A stretch of 64,000 nt of DNA. It comes from Aliidongia sp035943795. GTDB lineage: Bacteria > Pseudomonadota > Alphaproteobacteria > ATCC43930 > CGMCC-115725. Of the stretch, positions 8,604 to 17,170 are shown piece after piece (the stretch's first letter is position 1; the number at the start of each line of letters is the position of its first letter). The position numbers and the translations under genes are program-made. The DNA is taken from contig NZ_DASZBY010000114.1 of assembly GCF_035943795.1 (NCBI RefSeq), forward strand, positions 7,800-71,799. The letters are read 5' to 3'. Below the pieces are notes generated by a model. That model saw nothing but the letters and a program-made list of their open reading frames with translations, did no database searches and had not been told where the DNA came from.

Positions 8604-9530
8604 ATGACGACGCTGCTCTACACCCACAGCACCTGCATCGGCCATGACCCGGGTCCAGGGCATCCGGAAAGCCCGGCCCGGCTCCAGGCGATATGGACAG
8701 CGCTCGAGGCGCCCGCCTTCGCCGGGCTGATCCGGCGCGAAGCGCCGCTCGCGACCCGCGAGGCGCTGGAACGCGTCCATCCCGCGGCCCATATCGATCG
8801 CCTGCTGGCGGCGGTGCCGGCGACCGGCTTCGCCGCACTCGACGCCGACACGTTCCTGTCGCCGGGCTCGGGCGAGGCGGCATTCAGGTCCGCCGGCGCG
8901 ATCACCGCGGCGATCGACGCCGTCGTCGCGGGCGAGGCCAAGAATGCGTTCTGCGCGGTCCGGCCGCCGGGCCATCACGCCGAACCCACCACTGCCATGG
9001 GTTTCTGTCTGTTCAGCAACGCGGTGGTCGGCGCGTTGCATGCGCGTGCCGTCCATGGGTTGCGCCGGGTCGCGATCGTGGATTTCGACGTCCATCACGG
9101 CAACGGCAGCCAGGTCGTGGCCGAACGGGATGCCGACCTGTTCTATGCCTCGACCCACCAGTCGCCGCTCTATCCGGGCACGGGTGCGGCCCGGGAGACC
9201 GGCCTCGGCAACATCGTGAACCGGCCGCTACGCGCCGGGGCCGGCACCGAGGAGTTCCGCACGGCGTTCGGCGAATGGATCATGCCGGCGCTCGGCCAGT
9301 TCGCGCCCGACCTGGTCATCGTCTCGGCCGGGTTCGACGCGCATGCGGACGATCCGCTGGCCGGGCTCACCCTGACCGAGGCGGATTTCGTCTGGGTGAC
9401 GGAGCAGTTGCTGGGCTTTGCCGAGCGCTATTGCCACGGCCGGCTCGTCTCGACGCTCGAGGGCGGCTACGACCTGAAGGCGTTGGCCGCCTCGACTGCA
9501 GCGCATGTAACGGCGTTGATGGCGGCCTGA
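8604..9530 (+). CDS. histone deacetylase family protein
   Basis: Arginase/deacetylase fold, likely acetylpolyamine amidohydrolase or protein deacetylase-like. Visible active site: the double His in PPGHHAEP (124/125), and the zinc ligands Asp162 and His164 in DFDVHHGNG and Asp250 in SAGFDAHADDPL. 308 residues. GGGAAGGAAA lies upstream of the start. It stands directly before xseB-ispA, a frequent alphaproteobacterial arrangement. The natural substrate is unknown. Confidence 0.88.
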   Translation: MTTLLYTHSTCIGHDPGPGHPESPARLQAIWTALEAPAFAGLIRREAPLATREALERVHPAAHIDRLLAAVPATGFAALDADTFLSPGSGEAAFRSAGAITAAIDAVVAGEAKNAFCAVRPPGHHAEPTTAMGFCLFSNAVVGALHARAVHGLRRVAIVDFDVHHGNGSQVVAERDADLFYASTHQSPLYPGTGAARETGLGNIVNRPLRAGAGTEEFRTAFGEWIMPALGQFAPDLVIVSAGFDAHADDPLAGLTLTEADFVWVTEQLLGFAERYCHGRLVSTLEGGYDLKALAASTAAHVTALMAA

Positions 9531-9636
9531 TCTTCGCGCCCCTGGGTTTCGTCGCCGACCATTGCTCCCGCCCCGTCGGCCCGCATACACTCCCGCCCGC
9601 GCGCCGGTCGGCGTGGCTTGAAGGAACGGGGAACCG

Positions 9637-9885
9637 ATGGCCGAGACCCAATTGCCCGAGATCGCGGGCTTGAGCTTCGAGGATGCGCTGGAAGAGCTGG
9701 AAGGGATCGTGCGCCAGCTCGAGGCTGGACGCGGCCGGCTCGACGATGCCATCGGCTCGTACGAGCGCGGGGCGGCACTGAAGCGCCATTGCGAGGCCAA
9801 GCTCAACGAAGCCAAGGCGAAGGTCGAGAAGATCGCGTTCGCGGCCGACGGGTCGCTCAAGACGGAGGCACAAAATCTTGAATAG
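9637..9885 (+). CDS. xseB: exodeoxyribonuclease VII small subunit
   Basis: 82-residue helical protein with the family pattern LSFEDALEELEGIVRQLEAGRGRLDDAIGSYERGAALKRHCEAKL. It binds XseA to form ExoVII, which degrades single-stranded DNA; xseA is not in this window. AAGGAACGGGG precedes the ATG. The last codons overlap the TTG start of ispA by 8 nt, implying coupling. Confidence 0.93.
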   Translation: MAETQLPEIAGLSFEDALEELEGIVRQLEAGRGRLDDAIGSYERGAALKRHCEAKLNEAKAKVEKIAFAADGSLKTEAQNLE

Positions 9886-10792
9886 CTCGCTCTGGTCCAA
9901 TCCGAGCCACCTGCCGACGGCCCTGTCCGAAGCGGCAAGCGCGGTCGACCAGCTCATCGACCGGTTGCTGACCGTGCCCGACGGGCCGGAGGCGCGTGTC
10001 TATGAGGCCATGCGCTATTCGGCGCAGGCGCCCGGCAAGCGGTTGCGGCCGTTCCTGGTGCTGGCCAGCGCGTCGCTGTTCGGCGTGTCGCTGACCAGCG
10101 CGCTGCAGGTCGCAGCATCGATCGAGATGGTCCACACCTATTCGCTGATCCACGACGACCTGCCGGCGATGGACGACAGCGACCTGCGGCGCGGCCGGCC
10201 GACCTGCCACAAGGTCTATGACGACGCGACCGCGATCCTGGCCGGCGACGGGCTGCTGACGCTTGCGTTCGAGGTGCTGGCCGATGCCGACACTCACGGC
10301 GACCCGGCGGTGCGCTGCGAACTCATCTCGTACCTGGCGAAATGCGCCGGTTCGGCCGGCATGGTCGGCGGCCAGATGATCGACCTGCAGGCCGAACATG
10401 ATGCGACGCTCGACATCGGTGCCATCACCCGGCTGCAGCGCCTGAAGACCGGCGCGCTCATCGCCTTCTCCTGCGAGGCCGGCGCGATCCTGGGCAAGGC
10501 CTCGCCGGAGCTGCGCAAGCTGCTCCACGCCTATGCCCATGACATCGGCCTCGCGTTCCAGATCGCCGACGACCTGCTCGACGCCGAAGGCACGGCGGCG
10601 GAGACCGGCAAGTCGGTCGGCCGCGATGCCGAGGCCGGCAAGGCGACCTTCGTGTCGATCCTCGGTCTCGACGGCGCCAAGACCCAGGCCCGGGCACTGG
10701 TCGAACAGGCGCTCAACCACCTGCAGCCGTTCGGCGCCAAGGCGGAACTGCTGCGCCAGGTCGCCCATTTCGTGATCCAGCGCCGCTCGTGA
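9878..10792 (+). CDS. ispA: polyprenyl synthetase (farnesyl diphosphate synthase)
   Basis: Chain-elongating prenyltransferase. The first aspartate-rich motif DDLPAMDD starts at residue 93 and the second DDLLD is near residue 231. PGKRLRPFL and the KTGAL motif after the first Asp motif are also present. 304 residues from TTG 9878, the usual length for IspA; this start overlaps the xseB stop. dxs, often next in this cluster, is absent and a MATE gene follows. Confidence 0.93.
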   Translation: MNSSLWSNPSHLPTALSEAASAVDQLIDRLLTVPDGPEARVYEAMRYSAQAPGKRLRPFLVLASASLFGVSLTSALQVAASIEMVHTYSLIHDDLPAMDDSDLRRGRPTCHKVYDDATAILAGDGLLTLAFEVLADADTHGDPAVRCELISYLAKCAGSAGMVGGQMIDLQAEHDATLDIGAITRLQRLKTGALIAFSCEAGAILGKASPELRKLLHAYAHDIGLAFQIADDLLDAEGTAAETGKSVGRDAEAGKATFVSILGLDGAKTQARALVEQALNHLQPFGAKAELLRQVAHFVIQRRS

Positions 10793-10812
10793 GCACCCGA
10801 AACGGATAGATC

Positions 10813-12231
10813 ATGACCAGCATCCCGATGTCGTCCGGGCGACCGAGCCGGCGTCGGGAACTGGCCGAAATCCTCGGCCTCGCCATTCCGCTCGCCGCCG
10901 GCCAGGTCGCGACCATGCTGATGTCCATCACGGATTCCGTGATGCTGGGTCATCTGTCGAGCGAGGCCTTGGCCGCCGGCGGCCTGGGCGCCAACCTCGC
11001 CTTCATGCTGATCATCCTGATGCAAGGCCTGCAGGCCGGAATCCAGCCGCTGATCGCCCAGGCGCGCGGTGCCGGCGACGCCGGTCCGATCGGGCGCGCG
11101 GTCTGGGGGGGCCTGCTCATCGGCGGGCTCGCCGTCGTGCCGATCATGCTCCTGCTCGGCCAAGCGGATCTATTCCTGCGCCTGATCGGCGAGCCGCAGG
11201 CGATCGCCGGCCCGGTGATGGTCTATGAACGGGCGTTCCTGTGGAGCATCCCGGCGGCGGCCCTGATGGGCGTGCTGCGCTATTTCCTGTCCGCCATGGA
11301 GCGGCCGCGCGTTGCCATGCTGGTCGCCATGGGCGGCGTCGGGGTCAATCTGCTGCTCAACTGGATCCTGATCTTCGGCAATCTGGGCGCGCCGGCGTTC
11401 GGCCTCGCAGGCTCCGGCTATGCGACCTCGGTCACCTGGGGACTGATGGCGCTGGCCCTCACGATCTACATCGCGCACGCGAAGCTGCTGCCCCATGATT
11501 TCTGGCGGCTTGCGTGGGTGGAGCGGCGGCGTGGCTTCTTCGCGGTGTTCCGGCTCGGTTGGCCGATCGCCGGTATCTATGCGGTCGAGGTCGGGTTGTT
11601 TTCCGTCTCGTCGCTGCTGATGGGCTGGTTCGGCCCGGTCGCGGTCGCGGCCCATCAGATCTGCCTCGGTGTCGCCTCGCTCACCTTCATGGTGCCGCTC
11701 GCGATCGGCCAGGCGGCGACCGTACGGGTCGGATTCCACATGGGGGCGGGTGCCGTGGCGCGCGCGCGGCTCGCCGGCTTCTCGGCGATCGGGCTCGGCA
11801 TCGGCTTCATGTCCTGTACCGCCGTGGCGATCGCGTTCGGCCGGCGCCTCGTCTTCGCCTTCTATCTCGATGGCGACGATCCGAACTACGACGAGGTCGT
11901 GACCCTGGGCGTCGACCTGCTGGCCGTGGCCTGCGTGTTCCAGATGTTCGACGGCGCCCAGGTCGTGGCTGCCGGCGCGCTGCGTGGGCTCAAGGACACG
12001 CGCGTGCCGATGCTGTTGGGCGCGCTGGGATATTGGGGGCTCGGCATGACGATCGGCGCGGGCCTGGCCTTCGGGATCGGGTTCGGTCCGATCGGCCTCT
12101 GGTGGGGCTTCGTCTGCGGCCTCGCCACCGTGTCGGTCCTGCTCTGCCTGCGGTTCCGGGCGTTGATGGGACGGTATCTCGCGGTCCAGATCCGGCACGG
12201 GCTGACCGGCGCCCTGGCCGAGGGCGGGTAA
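10813..12231 (+). CDS. MATE family efflux transporter
   Basis: 472 residues with about twelve hydrophobic segments in two halves, as in Na+/H+-coupled MATE multidrug exporters. Typical features are the N-terminal LAIPLAAGQVATMLMSITDSVMLGHLS and the mid-protein GLFSVSSLLMGWFGPVAVAAHQI. It lies 20 nt after ispA and 3 nt before tlyA, so it is embedded in the operon. Substrate is not predictable. Confidence 0.9.
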   Translation: MTSIPMSSGRPSRRRELAEILGLAIPLAAGQVATMLMSITDSVMLGHLSSEALAAGGLGANLAFMLIILMQGLQAGIQPLIAQARGAGDAGPIGRAVWGGLLIGGLAVVPIMLLLGQADLFLRLIGEPQAIAGPVMVYERAFLWSIPAAALMGVLRYFLSAMERPRVAMLVAMGGVGVNLLLNWILIFGNLGAPAFGLAGSGYATSVTWGLMALALTIYIAHAKLLPHDFWRLAWVERRRGFFAVFRLGWPIAGIYAVEVGLFSVSSLLMGWFGPVAVAAHQICLGVASLTFMVPLAIGQAATVRVGFHMGAGAVARARLAGFSAIGLGIGFMSCTAVAIAFGRRLVFAFYLDGDDPNYDEVVTLGVDLLAVACVFQMFDGAQVVAAGALRGLKDTRVPMLLGALGYWGLGMTIGAGLAFGIGFGPIGLWWGFVCGLATVSVLLCLRFRALMGRYLAVQIRHGLTGALAEGG

Positions 12232-12234
12232 GTC

Positions 12235-12996
12235 ATGGAGACCGGGGAGCGTCGCCGGCTCGACCAGGCGATGGTCGAGCGTGAGCTGGCCGACAGCCGC
12301 AGCCGGGCACGGGCCTTGATCGAGGCCGGCCTCGTCACTCTTGACGGTGCCGTCGCCGACAAGCCGTCGCGGCCGGTGACGGAGGCGACGGAGATCCGGG
12401 TGACGGGGCTCGACCATCCCTGGGTCTCGCGTGGCGGGGTCAAGCTGGTCCATGCGCTCGATCAATTCGCCATCGAGGTCGCGGGCCGGGTGGCACTCGA
12501 CATCGGCGCCTCGACGGGCGGCTTCACCGACGTGCTGCTCGCGCGCGGTGTGGCAAAGGTCTATGCGGTCGACGTCGGTCACGACCAACTCGCCCCGAAA
12601 CTGCGGGCCGATCCGCGCGTCCTGGTGCTGGAGCGGGTCAATGCCCGCTATCTTACGGCGGCGGAGGTTCCCGAACCGGTTTCCCTGCTGGTCTCGGATG
12701 CGAGCTTCATCGGGCTGGAGGTTCTGCTGCCGGCCTCGCTCGACCGGGCCGCCCCCGAAGCGGACCTGATCGCCCTGATCAAGCCGCAGTTCGAGGTCGG
12801 TCCCAAGCGGGTCGGCAAGGGCGGCGTGGTCAAGGACCCGGCGTTGCATCAGGCGACCTGCCAACGCATTTCCGACTGGCTCGATGCCCAGCCGGGTTGG
12901 CGGGTCATGGGCCTGCTCGAAAGCCCGATCCGCGGACCGGAGGGCAATGTCGAATTCCTGATCCATGCCCACCGGACCGAGGAGGCGGCACCGTGA
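12235..12996 (+). CDS. tlyA: TlyA family rRNA 2'-O-methyltransferase / S4-domain protein
   Basis: The N-terminal S4 RNA-binding domain (RRRLDQAMVERELADSRSRARALIEAG, residues 4-60) is joined to an FtsJ-like methyltransferase core with SAM motif LDIGASTGGFTDVLLARG. In Mycobacterium TlyA methylates 16S and 23S rRNA; many homologues are annotated as hemolysin without proof. 253 residues. The stop overlaps the GTG of the next RNA methyltransferase gene. Confidence 0.92.
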   Translation: METGERRRLDQAMVERELADSRSRARALIEAGLVTLDGAVADKPSRPVTEATEIRVTGLDHPWVSRGGVKLVHALDQFAIEVAGRVALDIGASTGGFTDVLLARGVAKVYAVDVGHDQLAPKLRADPRVLVLERVNARYLTAAEVPEPVSLLVSDASFIGLEVLLPASLDRAAPEADLIALIKPQFEVGPKRVGKGGVVKDPALHQATCQRISDWLDAQPGWRVMGLLESPIRGPEGNVEFLIHAHRTEEAAP

Positions 12997-14288
12997 GGGG
13001 CCGCTCGCGTCCGCCAGCGCGGCGCCCGGCCAGGATCGAGGTGCGCGAGATCGAGCTCACGATCGACAAGCTCGGCAGCGAGGGCGTCGGCGTCGCCCGG
13101 GTCGACGGCAAGCCGGTCCTGGTGCCCGGCGCCTTGCCCGGCGAGCGTATCCGGGCGCGTCTCGCTGGCGGTTCGGCCGAGATCACCGAAGTGCTCGAGC
13201 CCAGCCCTGACCGGGTGGCGCCCCCCTGTCGCCATTTCGGCACCTGCGGTGGCTGCGCATTGCAGCATCTGGGCTGGCGGACCTATCTCGACTTCAAGCG
13301 CGACCTGGTGGTCGAGGCCTTGCGCCGTCAGGGGTTGGGCGAGGCGCCGGTTGCCGCCATCGCTTCGAGTCCGCCAGGCACCCGCCGACGCGCTGTGTTC
13401 GAGGCGAAACGGGCCGGCGGGACCGTCGTGCTGGGTTTTCACGGCCGGGCCAGCCATCAGATCGTCGATCTCGGCGAATGCCCGGTGCTGCTGCCTGTGC
13501 TGGCCGACCTGCTGCCGGCACTCCGCGACTTGCTCAAGATCCTGCTGCCGGGCGCCGGCGGTGCCACGGTGCAGCTGGCCGCCGGGCCGGGCGGTGCCGA
13601 GGTCGGCCTGGTGCTGTCCGCCATCCCGGATCTCGGCCAGCTCGAACGGCTGGCGCTGTTCGCCGAGGCCCAGGACCTGGCGCGGCTATGGTGGCGGGTC
13701 GGCGACACCGCGCCGGTGCCGGCGGCGCAGCGCCGGTCCCTTGGCCTGCGCTTCGGCACCGTGCCGGTCGACCCGCCCTCGGGCGGCTTTCTCCAGGCGA
13801 CCGCTGCGGGCGAGGCGGCGCTGACGGCGGCAGTGGTCGAGGCGATGACCGGTGCGGAGCGGGTGGCCGACCTGTTCGCCGGCTGCGGCACCTTCGGCCT
13901 GGCGCTCGGCGCCCGGGCCGAGCTCCACGCGGTCGAGGGCGATGCTGCGGCGCTGGGAGCACTGGCCGCCGCGGCCCGGCGCGCCGGCCTCGGCTTCGTC
14001 ACGACCGAGCGGCGCGACCTCGAGTCCCGCCCATTGCTGGTAACCGAACTGAAACGGTTCGATGCCGTGCTGTTCGACCCGCCGCGCGCCGGGGCCAAGG
14101 CGCAGGCATTGCATCTGGCCCAGTCGACGGTGCCCGTCGTGGTCGGAGTCTCGTGCAATCCCGCGACCTTCGCGCGGGATGCCCGGATACTGGTCGACGG
14201 CGGCTACCGGCTCGAGAGCGTGTTGCCGGTCGATCAGTTCGTCTGGTCTCCGCATGTGGAACTGGTTGGTCGATTCGCGCGACCGTAA
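12993..14288 (+). CDS. class I SAM-dependent RNA methyltransferase, RlmD/RumA-like
   Basis: Starts with GTG at 12993 overlapping the tlyA stop. An N-terminal TRAM-like beta barrel (IELTIDKLGSEGVGVARVDGKPVLVPG) is followed by the Fe-S ligands Cys79, Cys85 and Cys88 in CRHFGTCGGC; the likely fourth is in LGECPVL. SAM motif is VADLFAGCGTFGLAL, and the catalytic Cys is in SCNPATFARD. It probably makes 5-methyluridine in 23S rRNA (RlmC/RlmD) or tRNA; the site cannot be assigned. 431 residues. Confidence 0.88.
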   Translation: MRGRSRPPARRPARIEVREIELTIDKLGSEGVGVARVDGKPVLVPGALPGERIRARLAGGSAEITEVLEPSPDRVAPPCRHFGTCGGCALQHLGWRTYLDFKRDLVVEALRRQGLGEAPVAAIASSPPGTRRRAVFEAKRAGGTVVLGFHGRASHQIVDLGECPVLLPVLADLLPALRDLLKILLPGAGGATVQLAAGPGGAEVGLVLSAIPDLGQLERLALFAEAQDLARLWWRVGDTAPVPAAQRRSLGLRFGTVPVDPPSGGFLQATAAGEAALTAAVVEAMTGAERVADLFAGCGTFGLALGARAELHAVEGDAAALGALAAAARRAGLGFVTTERRDLESRPLLVTELKRFDAVLFDPPRAGAKAQALHLAQSTVPVVVGVSCNPATFARDARILVDGGYRLESVLPVDQFVWSPHVELVGRFARP

Positions 14289-14317
14289 CGCCCCAAAGCG
14301 TGAGGAGTTTCGCAATC

Positions 14318-14352
14318 GATAATCATTCTCATTGAAGATGCGAATGATTATC
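14318..14352. promoter_or_regulatory. candidate iron-regulator (Fur-type) box
   Basis: Near-perfect palindrome: GATAATCATTCTCAT, a 5-nt spacer, then ATGCGAATGATTATC, one mismatch in 15 pairs. The outer halves match the ends of the classical Fur consensus (GATAAT ... ATTATC). It sits 79 nt upstream of the porin start of an EfeB-like gene set, which suits an iron-controlled promoter. In alphaproteobacteria Fur, Mur, Irr or RirA could be the binder; which one is not shown by sequence. Confidence 0.75.
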
Positions 14353-14430
14353 GCTAAGAGGGGGCGTCCGTTCGCGTCCGGTTACCCGGGCCCGCCGACG
14401 GTTCATCGCCACGCTCGGAGCCCCCTATTC

Positions 14431-15915
14431 ATGTCGCGCCTGTCTTTTTCCTTCCGCAGCGTCGTGCTCAAGCCAGGCATCCGAACGGTCGCTGCCGGCC
14501 TGGCACTCGGGCTCATGGCGACATCGGCGATCGCCGCCCCGCCGCAGCTGCAGGCGCCGACCGAGGAGGATCTGCAGAACGACCAAGGCGGTGGCCTGTT
14601 CGGCTTCACGAACAATCTCACGCGCAGCGGCTATCTGCTGGGCGATATGTGGGGCCTGCGCTCGCAGCTGGCCAAATCCGGCATCACTTTCGCGCTCTCG
14701 GAAACCAGCGAGATCCTGGGCAACGTCACCGGCGGCGCCCATCACGGCTTCGACTATGACGGCCTGACCCAGATGGCGGTCCAGCTCGATACCAAGCGCG
14801 CGTTCGGCTGGTACGGCGGCACGTTCAATGCCAGCGCGCTGCAGATCCACGGCCGCAACCTCAGCGCCGACAATCTGGACAGTCTGCAGACCTCGAGCGG
14901 CATCGAGTCGGATCGCGCGACCCGGCTGTGGGAACTCTGGTACCAGCAGAAATTCCTGGACGAAGACCGGCTCGACGTGAAGATCGGCCAGCAGAGCCTC
15001 GACCAGGAATTCATGGTCAGCCAGAACGCGCTGCTGTTCGTCAACACCATGTTCGGTTGGCCGATGGTGCCGTCGGCCGACCTGCCCGGCGGCGGACCGG
15101 CCTATCCGCTGTCGGCGCTCGGGATCCGGGTCCGGGCCAAGCCGACCGACTCGATCACCGTGCTGGCCGGCCTGTTCAACGGCAGCCCTGTCAACAATCC
15201 CAGCGGCGATCCCCAGATGGTGAACGCGTCGGGCACGACGTTCGCGACCAATGGCGGCGGCCTCGCCATCGCCGAGGTGCAATATGCCTATCCGTCGCTC
15301 GGCACCATGCTCTATGCCGACCAGGTGGAGCCGCTGGCGCGCACCTATCGCCTGGGCGTCTGGTACGATACGGAGCGGTTCGGCGACCAGCGTTACGATA
15401 GCATCGGCCGGTCCCAGGCCAGTCCCGGCACCAGCGGCCTGCCCGCTACCCATCGCGGCGATTATGGCATCTATGGCGTCGTCGACCAGATGCTGTGGGT
15501 CGACGAGGCGGAGCCGGATCGCAGCGTCAGTATTTTCGCCCGCGTGATGGGCACGCCCGAGGTCAACCGCAACCTGATCGCGTTCAGCGCCAACCTGGGC
15601 CTGAACTTCAAGGAACCGTTCCTCGGCCGCGACGACGACACGTTCGGCATCGGCATGGGCTACGCCAAGGTCAGCAGCGGTGCTGCGGGCCTCGACCGCG
15701 ATACCCAGGCGTTCGGCGGCGGCTATACGCCGACCCGGAGCAACGAGACCTATGTCGAGGCGACCTACCAATATTCGTTCGCGCCGTGGCTCCAGCTGCA
15801 GCCCGACGTCCAGTACGTGATGAACCCCGGCGGCGGCGTCGCGAATCCGACGGCCGACGGCCAGCGCATCAAGAACGAACTGGTCGTGGGTCTGCGCACG
15901 AACATCCTGTTCTAG
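14431..15915 (+). CDS. carbohydrate porin, OprB family
   Basis: Start at ATG 14431 gives a signal peptide (MSRLSFSFRS ... LALGLMATSAIAA, cleavage near residue 35) and a 494-residue precursor; the earlier in-frame ATG lies inside the iron box. Hallmarks of OprB-like 16-strand porins are repeated amphipathic strands, LRSQLAKSGITF near the N terminus and a C-terminal LVVGLRTNILF ending in Phe. First gene after the iron box and followed by the EfeB-like set, so it may be iron-regulated; the solute is unknown. Confidence 0.85.
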   Translation: MSRLSFSFRSVVLKPGIRTVAAGLALGLMATSAIAAPPQLQAPTEEDLQNDQGGGLFGFTNNLTRSGYLLGDMWGLRSQLAKSGITFALSETSEILGNVTGGAHHGFDYDGLTQMAVQLDTKRAFGWYGGTFNASALQIHGRNLSADNLDSLQTSSGIESDRATRLWELWYQQKFLDEDRLDVKIGQQSLDQEFMVSQNALLFVNTMFGWPMVPSADLPGGGPAYPLSALGIRVRAKPTDSITVLAGLFNGSPVNNPSGDPQMVNASGTTFATNGGGLAIAEVQYAYPSLGTMLYADQVEPLARTYRLGVWYDTERFGDQRYDSIGRSQASPGTSGLPATHRGDYGIYGVVDQMLWVDEAEPDRSVSIFARVMGTPEVNRNLIAFSANLGLNFKEPFLGRDDDTFGIGMGYAKVSSGAAGLDRDTQAFGGGYTPTRSNETYVEATYQYSFAPWLQLQPDVQYVMNPGGGVANPTADGQRIKNELVVGLRTNILF

Positions 15916-15935
15916 GCGCCATTCGACGAACGCGC

Positions 15936-15964
15936 GTGACAGCGCAACTCATTCGCATTATCTC
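15936..15964 (+). promoter_or_regulatory. possible internal promoter
   Basis: In the 97-nt gap after the porin, GTGACA is followed after 17 nt by TATCTC. This is a moderate sigma-70-like pair and could allow separate expression of the three downstream genes. Single-site matches like this are weak evidence. Confidence 0.25.
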
Positions 15965-16012
15965 ATGCCGGCGGCGCCCTGCGCTGCGGCCTAGACGAAA
16001 AGGACCACGTCC

Positions 16013-17170
16013 ATGGCGCATTTCCTGAAATGCACCGCGACCCGAGCCCTGTCGGCTCTCGCCATCGCCGGGCTGGCGGCGATCCTCGCCCCGGCCCAGG
16101 CACAGGAAAGCCGGGCCTTCCTCGAAGGCGTGCGCAAGCACACCACGCTGACGACGACCGTTCCCGAGAACGGCGACCAGAATCCCTACGCCATCGTGGT
16201 GGCGCCGGTATCGATCGGCAAGATCCGACAAGACGACGTGCTGATCGACAATTTCAACGACCTGTCGAACCTGCAGGGTCTGGGCACGACCATCGTCGAC
16301 TATAATCCGACTACCAAGCAGACCACGCTGTTCGCCCAGGTGCCGCGCCATCTGCCGGCATGTCCCGGCGGCGTCGGCCTGACCACGGCCATGACCATGC
16401 TCAAGACCGGCTGGGTCATCGTCGGCAGCACGCCCAGCAACGACGGCACGACCCGGACCAAGGGCGACGGCTGCCTGCTGGTGATCAGCCCGGCCGGCGA
16501 ACTGGTCGCGACCTGGGCCGGACCCGAGATCAATTCGCCCTGGGGCAACATCGCCATGGTCGACAATGGTTCGACCGCCAGCCTGTTCATCAGCATGTCC
16601 GGCTTCGACGTGCCCGCGCCCGACGTCCATGACCCGGCGACCGGCCTGTCGGTGACGATCCCGAAGGCAACGGTGCTGCGGCTCGACCTCACCATCGCCG
16701 ACGGCAAGCCGCCGGTCATCGCCAAGCGTACCGTGGTCGCCAACGGCTTCGGCCAGCGCGCCGACAAGGACGTGTTCCTGGTCGGACCGACGGGCCTCGC
16801 AATCGGCACGGACGGCACGCTCTACGTCTCCGATGCGCTGGAAAACCGCATCGTCGCGATCCCGGAAGCGACGACCCGCACGACCAGTGCCGGCACCGGC
16901 AAGGAGATCACCCGCGACGGGCTGATCGCCCGGCCGCTCGCCATGGTCATGGCGCCGAACGGCCATCTGCTGGTGTGCAATTCCAAGAACGGCAAGGTGG
17001 TCGAGGTCGACCCGGTCGCGGCGAAGCAGATCGCGGCGCAATGGATCGACACGGACCAGGCGCAATCGCCACCGGGCAGCGGCGACCTGTTCGGCATCGC
17101 GCTGACGCCTGACGGCAAGGGCTTCTATTACGTCGAGGACGACATGAACACTGTCGTGGAGGCGCGGTGA
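16013..17170 (+). CDS. secreted beta-propeller-like protein
   Basis: Signal peptide MAHFLKCTATRALSALAIAGLAAILAPAQA, then about 350 residues with repeated strand-turn blocks of the NHL/SMP-30 type (GTDGTLYVSDALENRIVAIPEA, APNGHLLVCNSKNGKVVEVDP). No catalytic motif recognised. The stop overlaps the GTG start of the Dyp peroxidase, so the two are translated together and probably meet in the periplasm. A role in iron or haem handling is inferred only from context. Confidence 0.7.
   Translation: MAHFLKCTATRALSALAIAGLAAILAPAQAQESRAFLEGVRKHTTLTTTVPENGDQNPYAIVVAPVSIGKIRQDDVLIDNFNDLSNLQGLGTTIVDYNPTTKQTTLFAQVPRHLPACPGGVGLTTAMTMLKTGWVIVGSTPSNDGTTRTKGDGCLLVISPAGELVATWAGPEINSPWGNIAMVDNGSTASLFISMSGFDVPAPDVHDPATGLSVTIPKATVLRLDLTIADGKPPVIAKRTVVANGFGQRADKDVFLVGPTGLAIGTDGTLYVSDALENRIVAIPEATTRTTSAGTGKEITRDGLIARPLAMVMAPNGHLLVCNSKNGKVVEVDPVAAKQIAAQWIDTDQAQSPPGSGDLFGIALTPDGKGFYYVEDDMNTVVEAR

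Noticed and set aside
11170..12972. 600-residue open frame on - opposite the MATE and tlyA genes
   Set aside because: Arg/Asp/His-rich shadow translation with no family resemblance, fully covered by two well-supported + genes.
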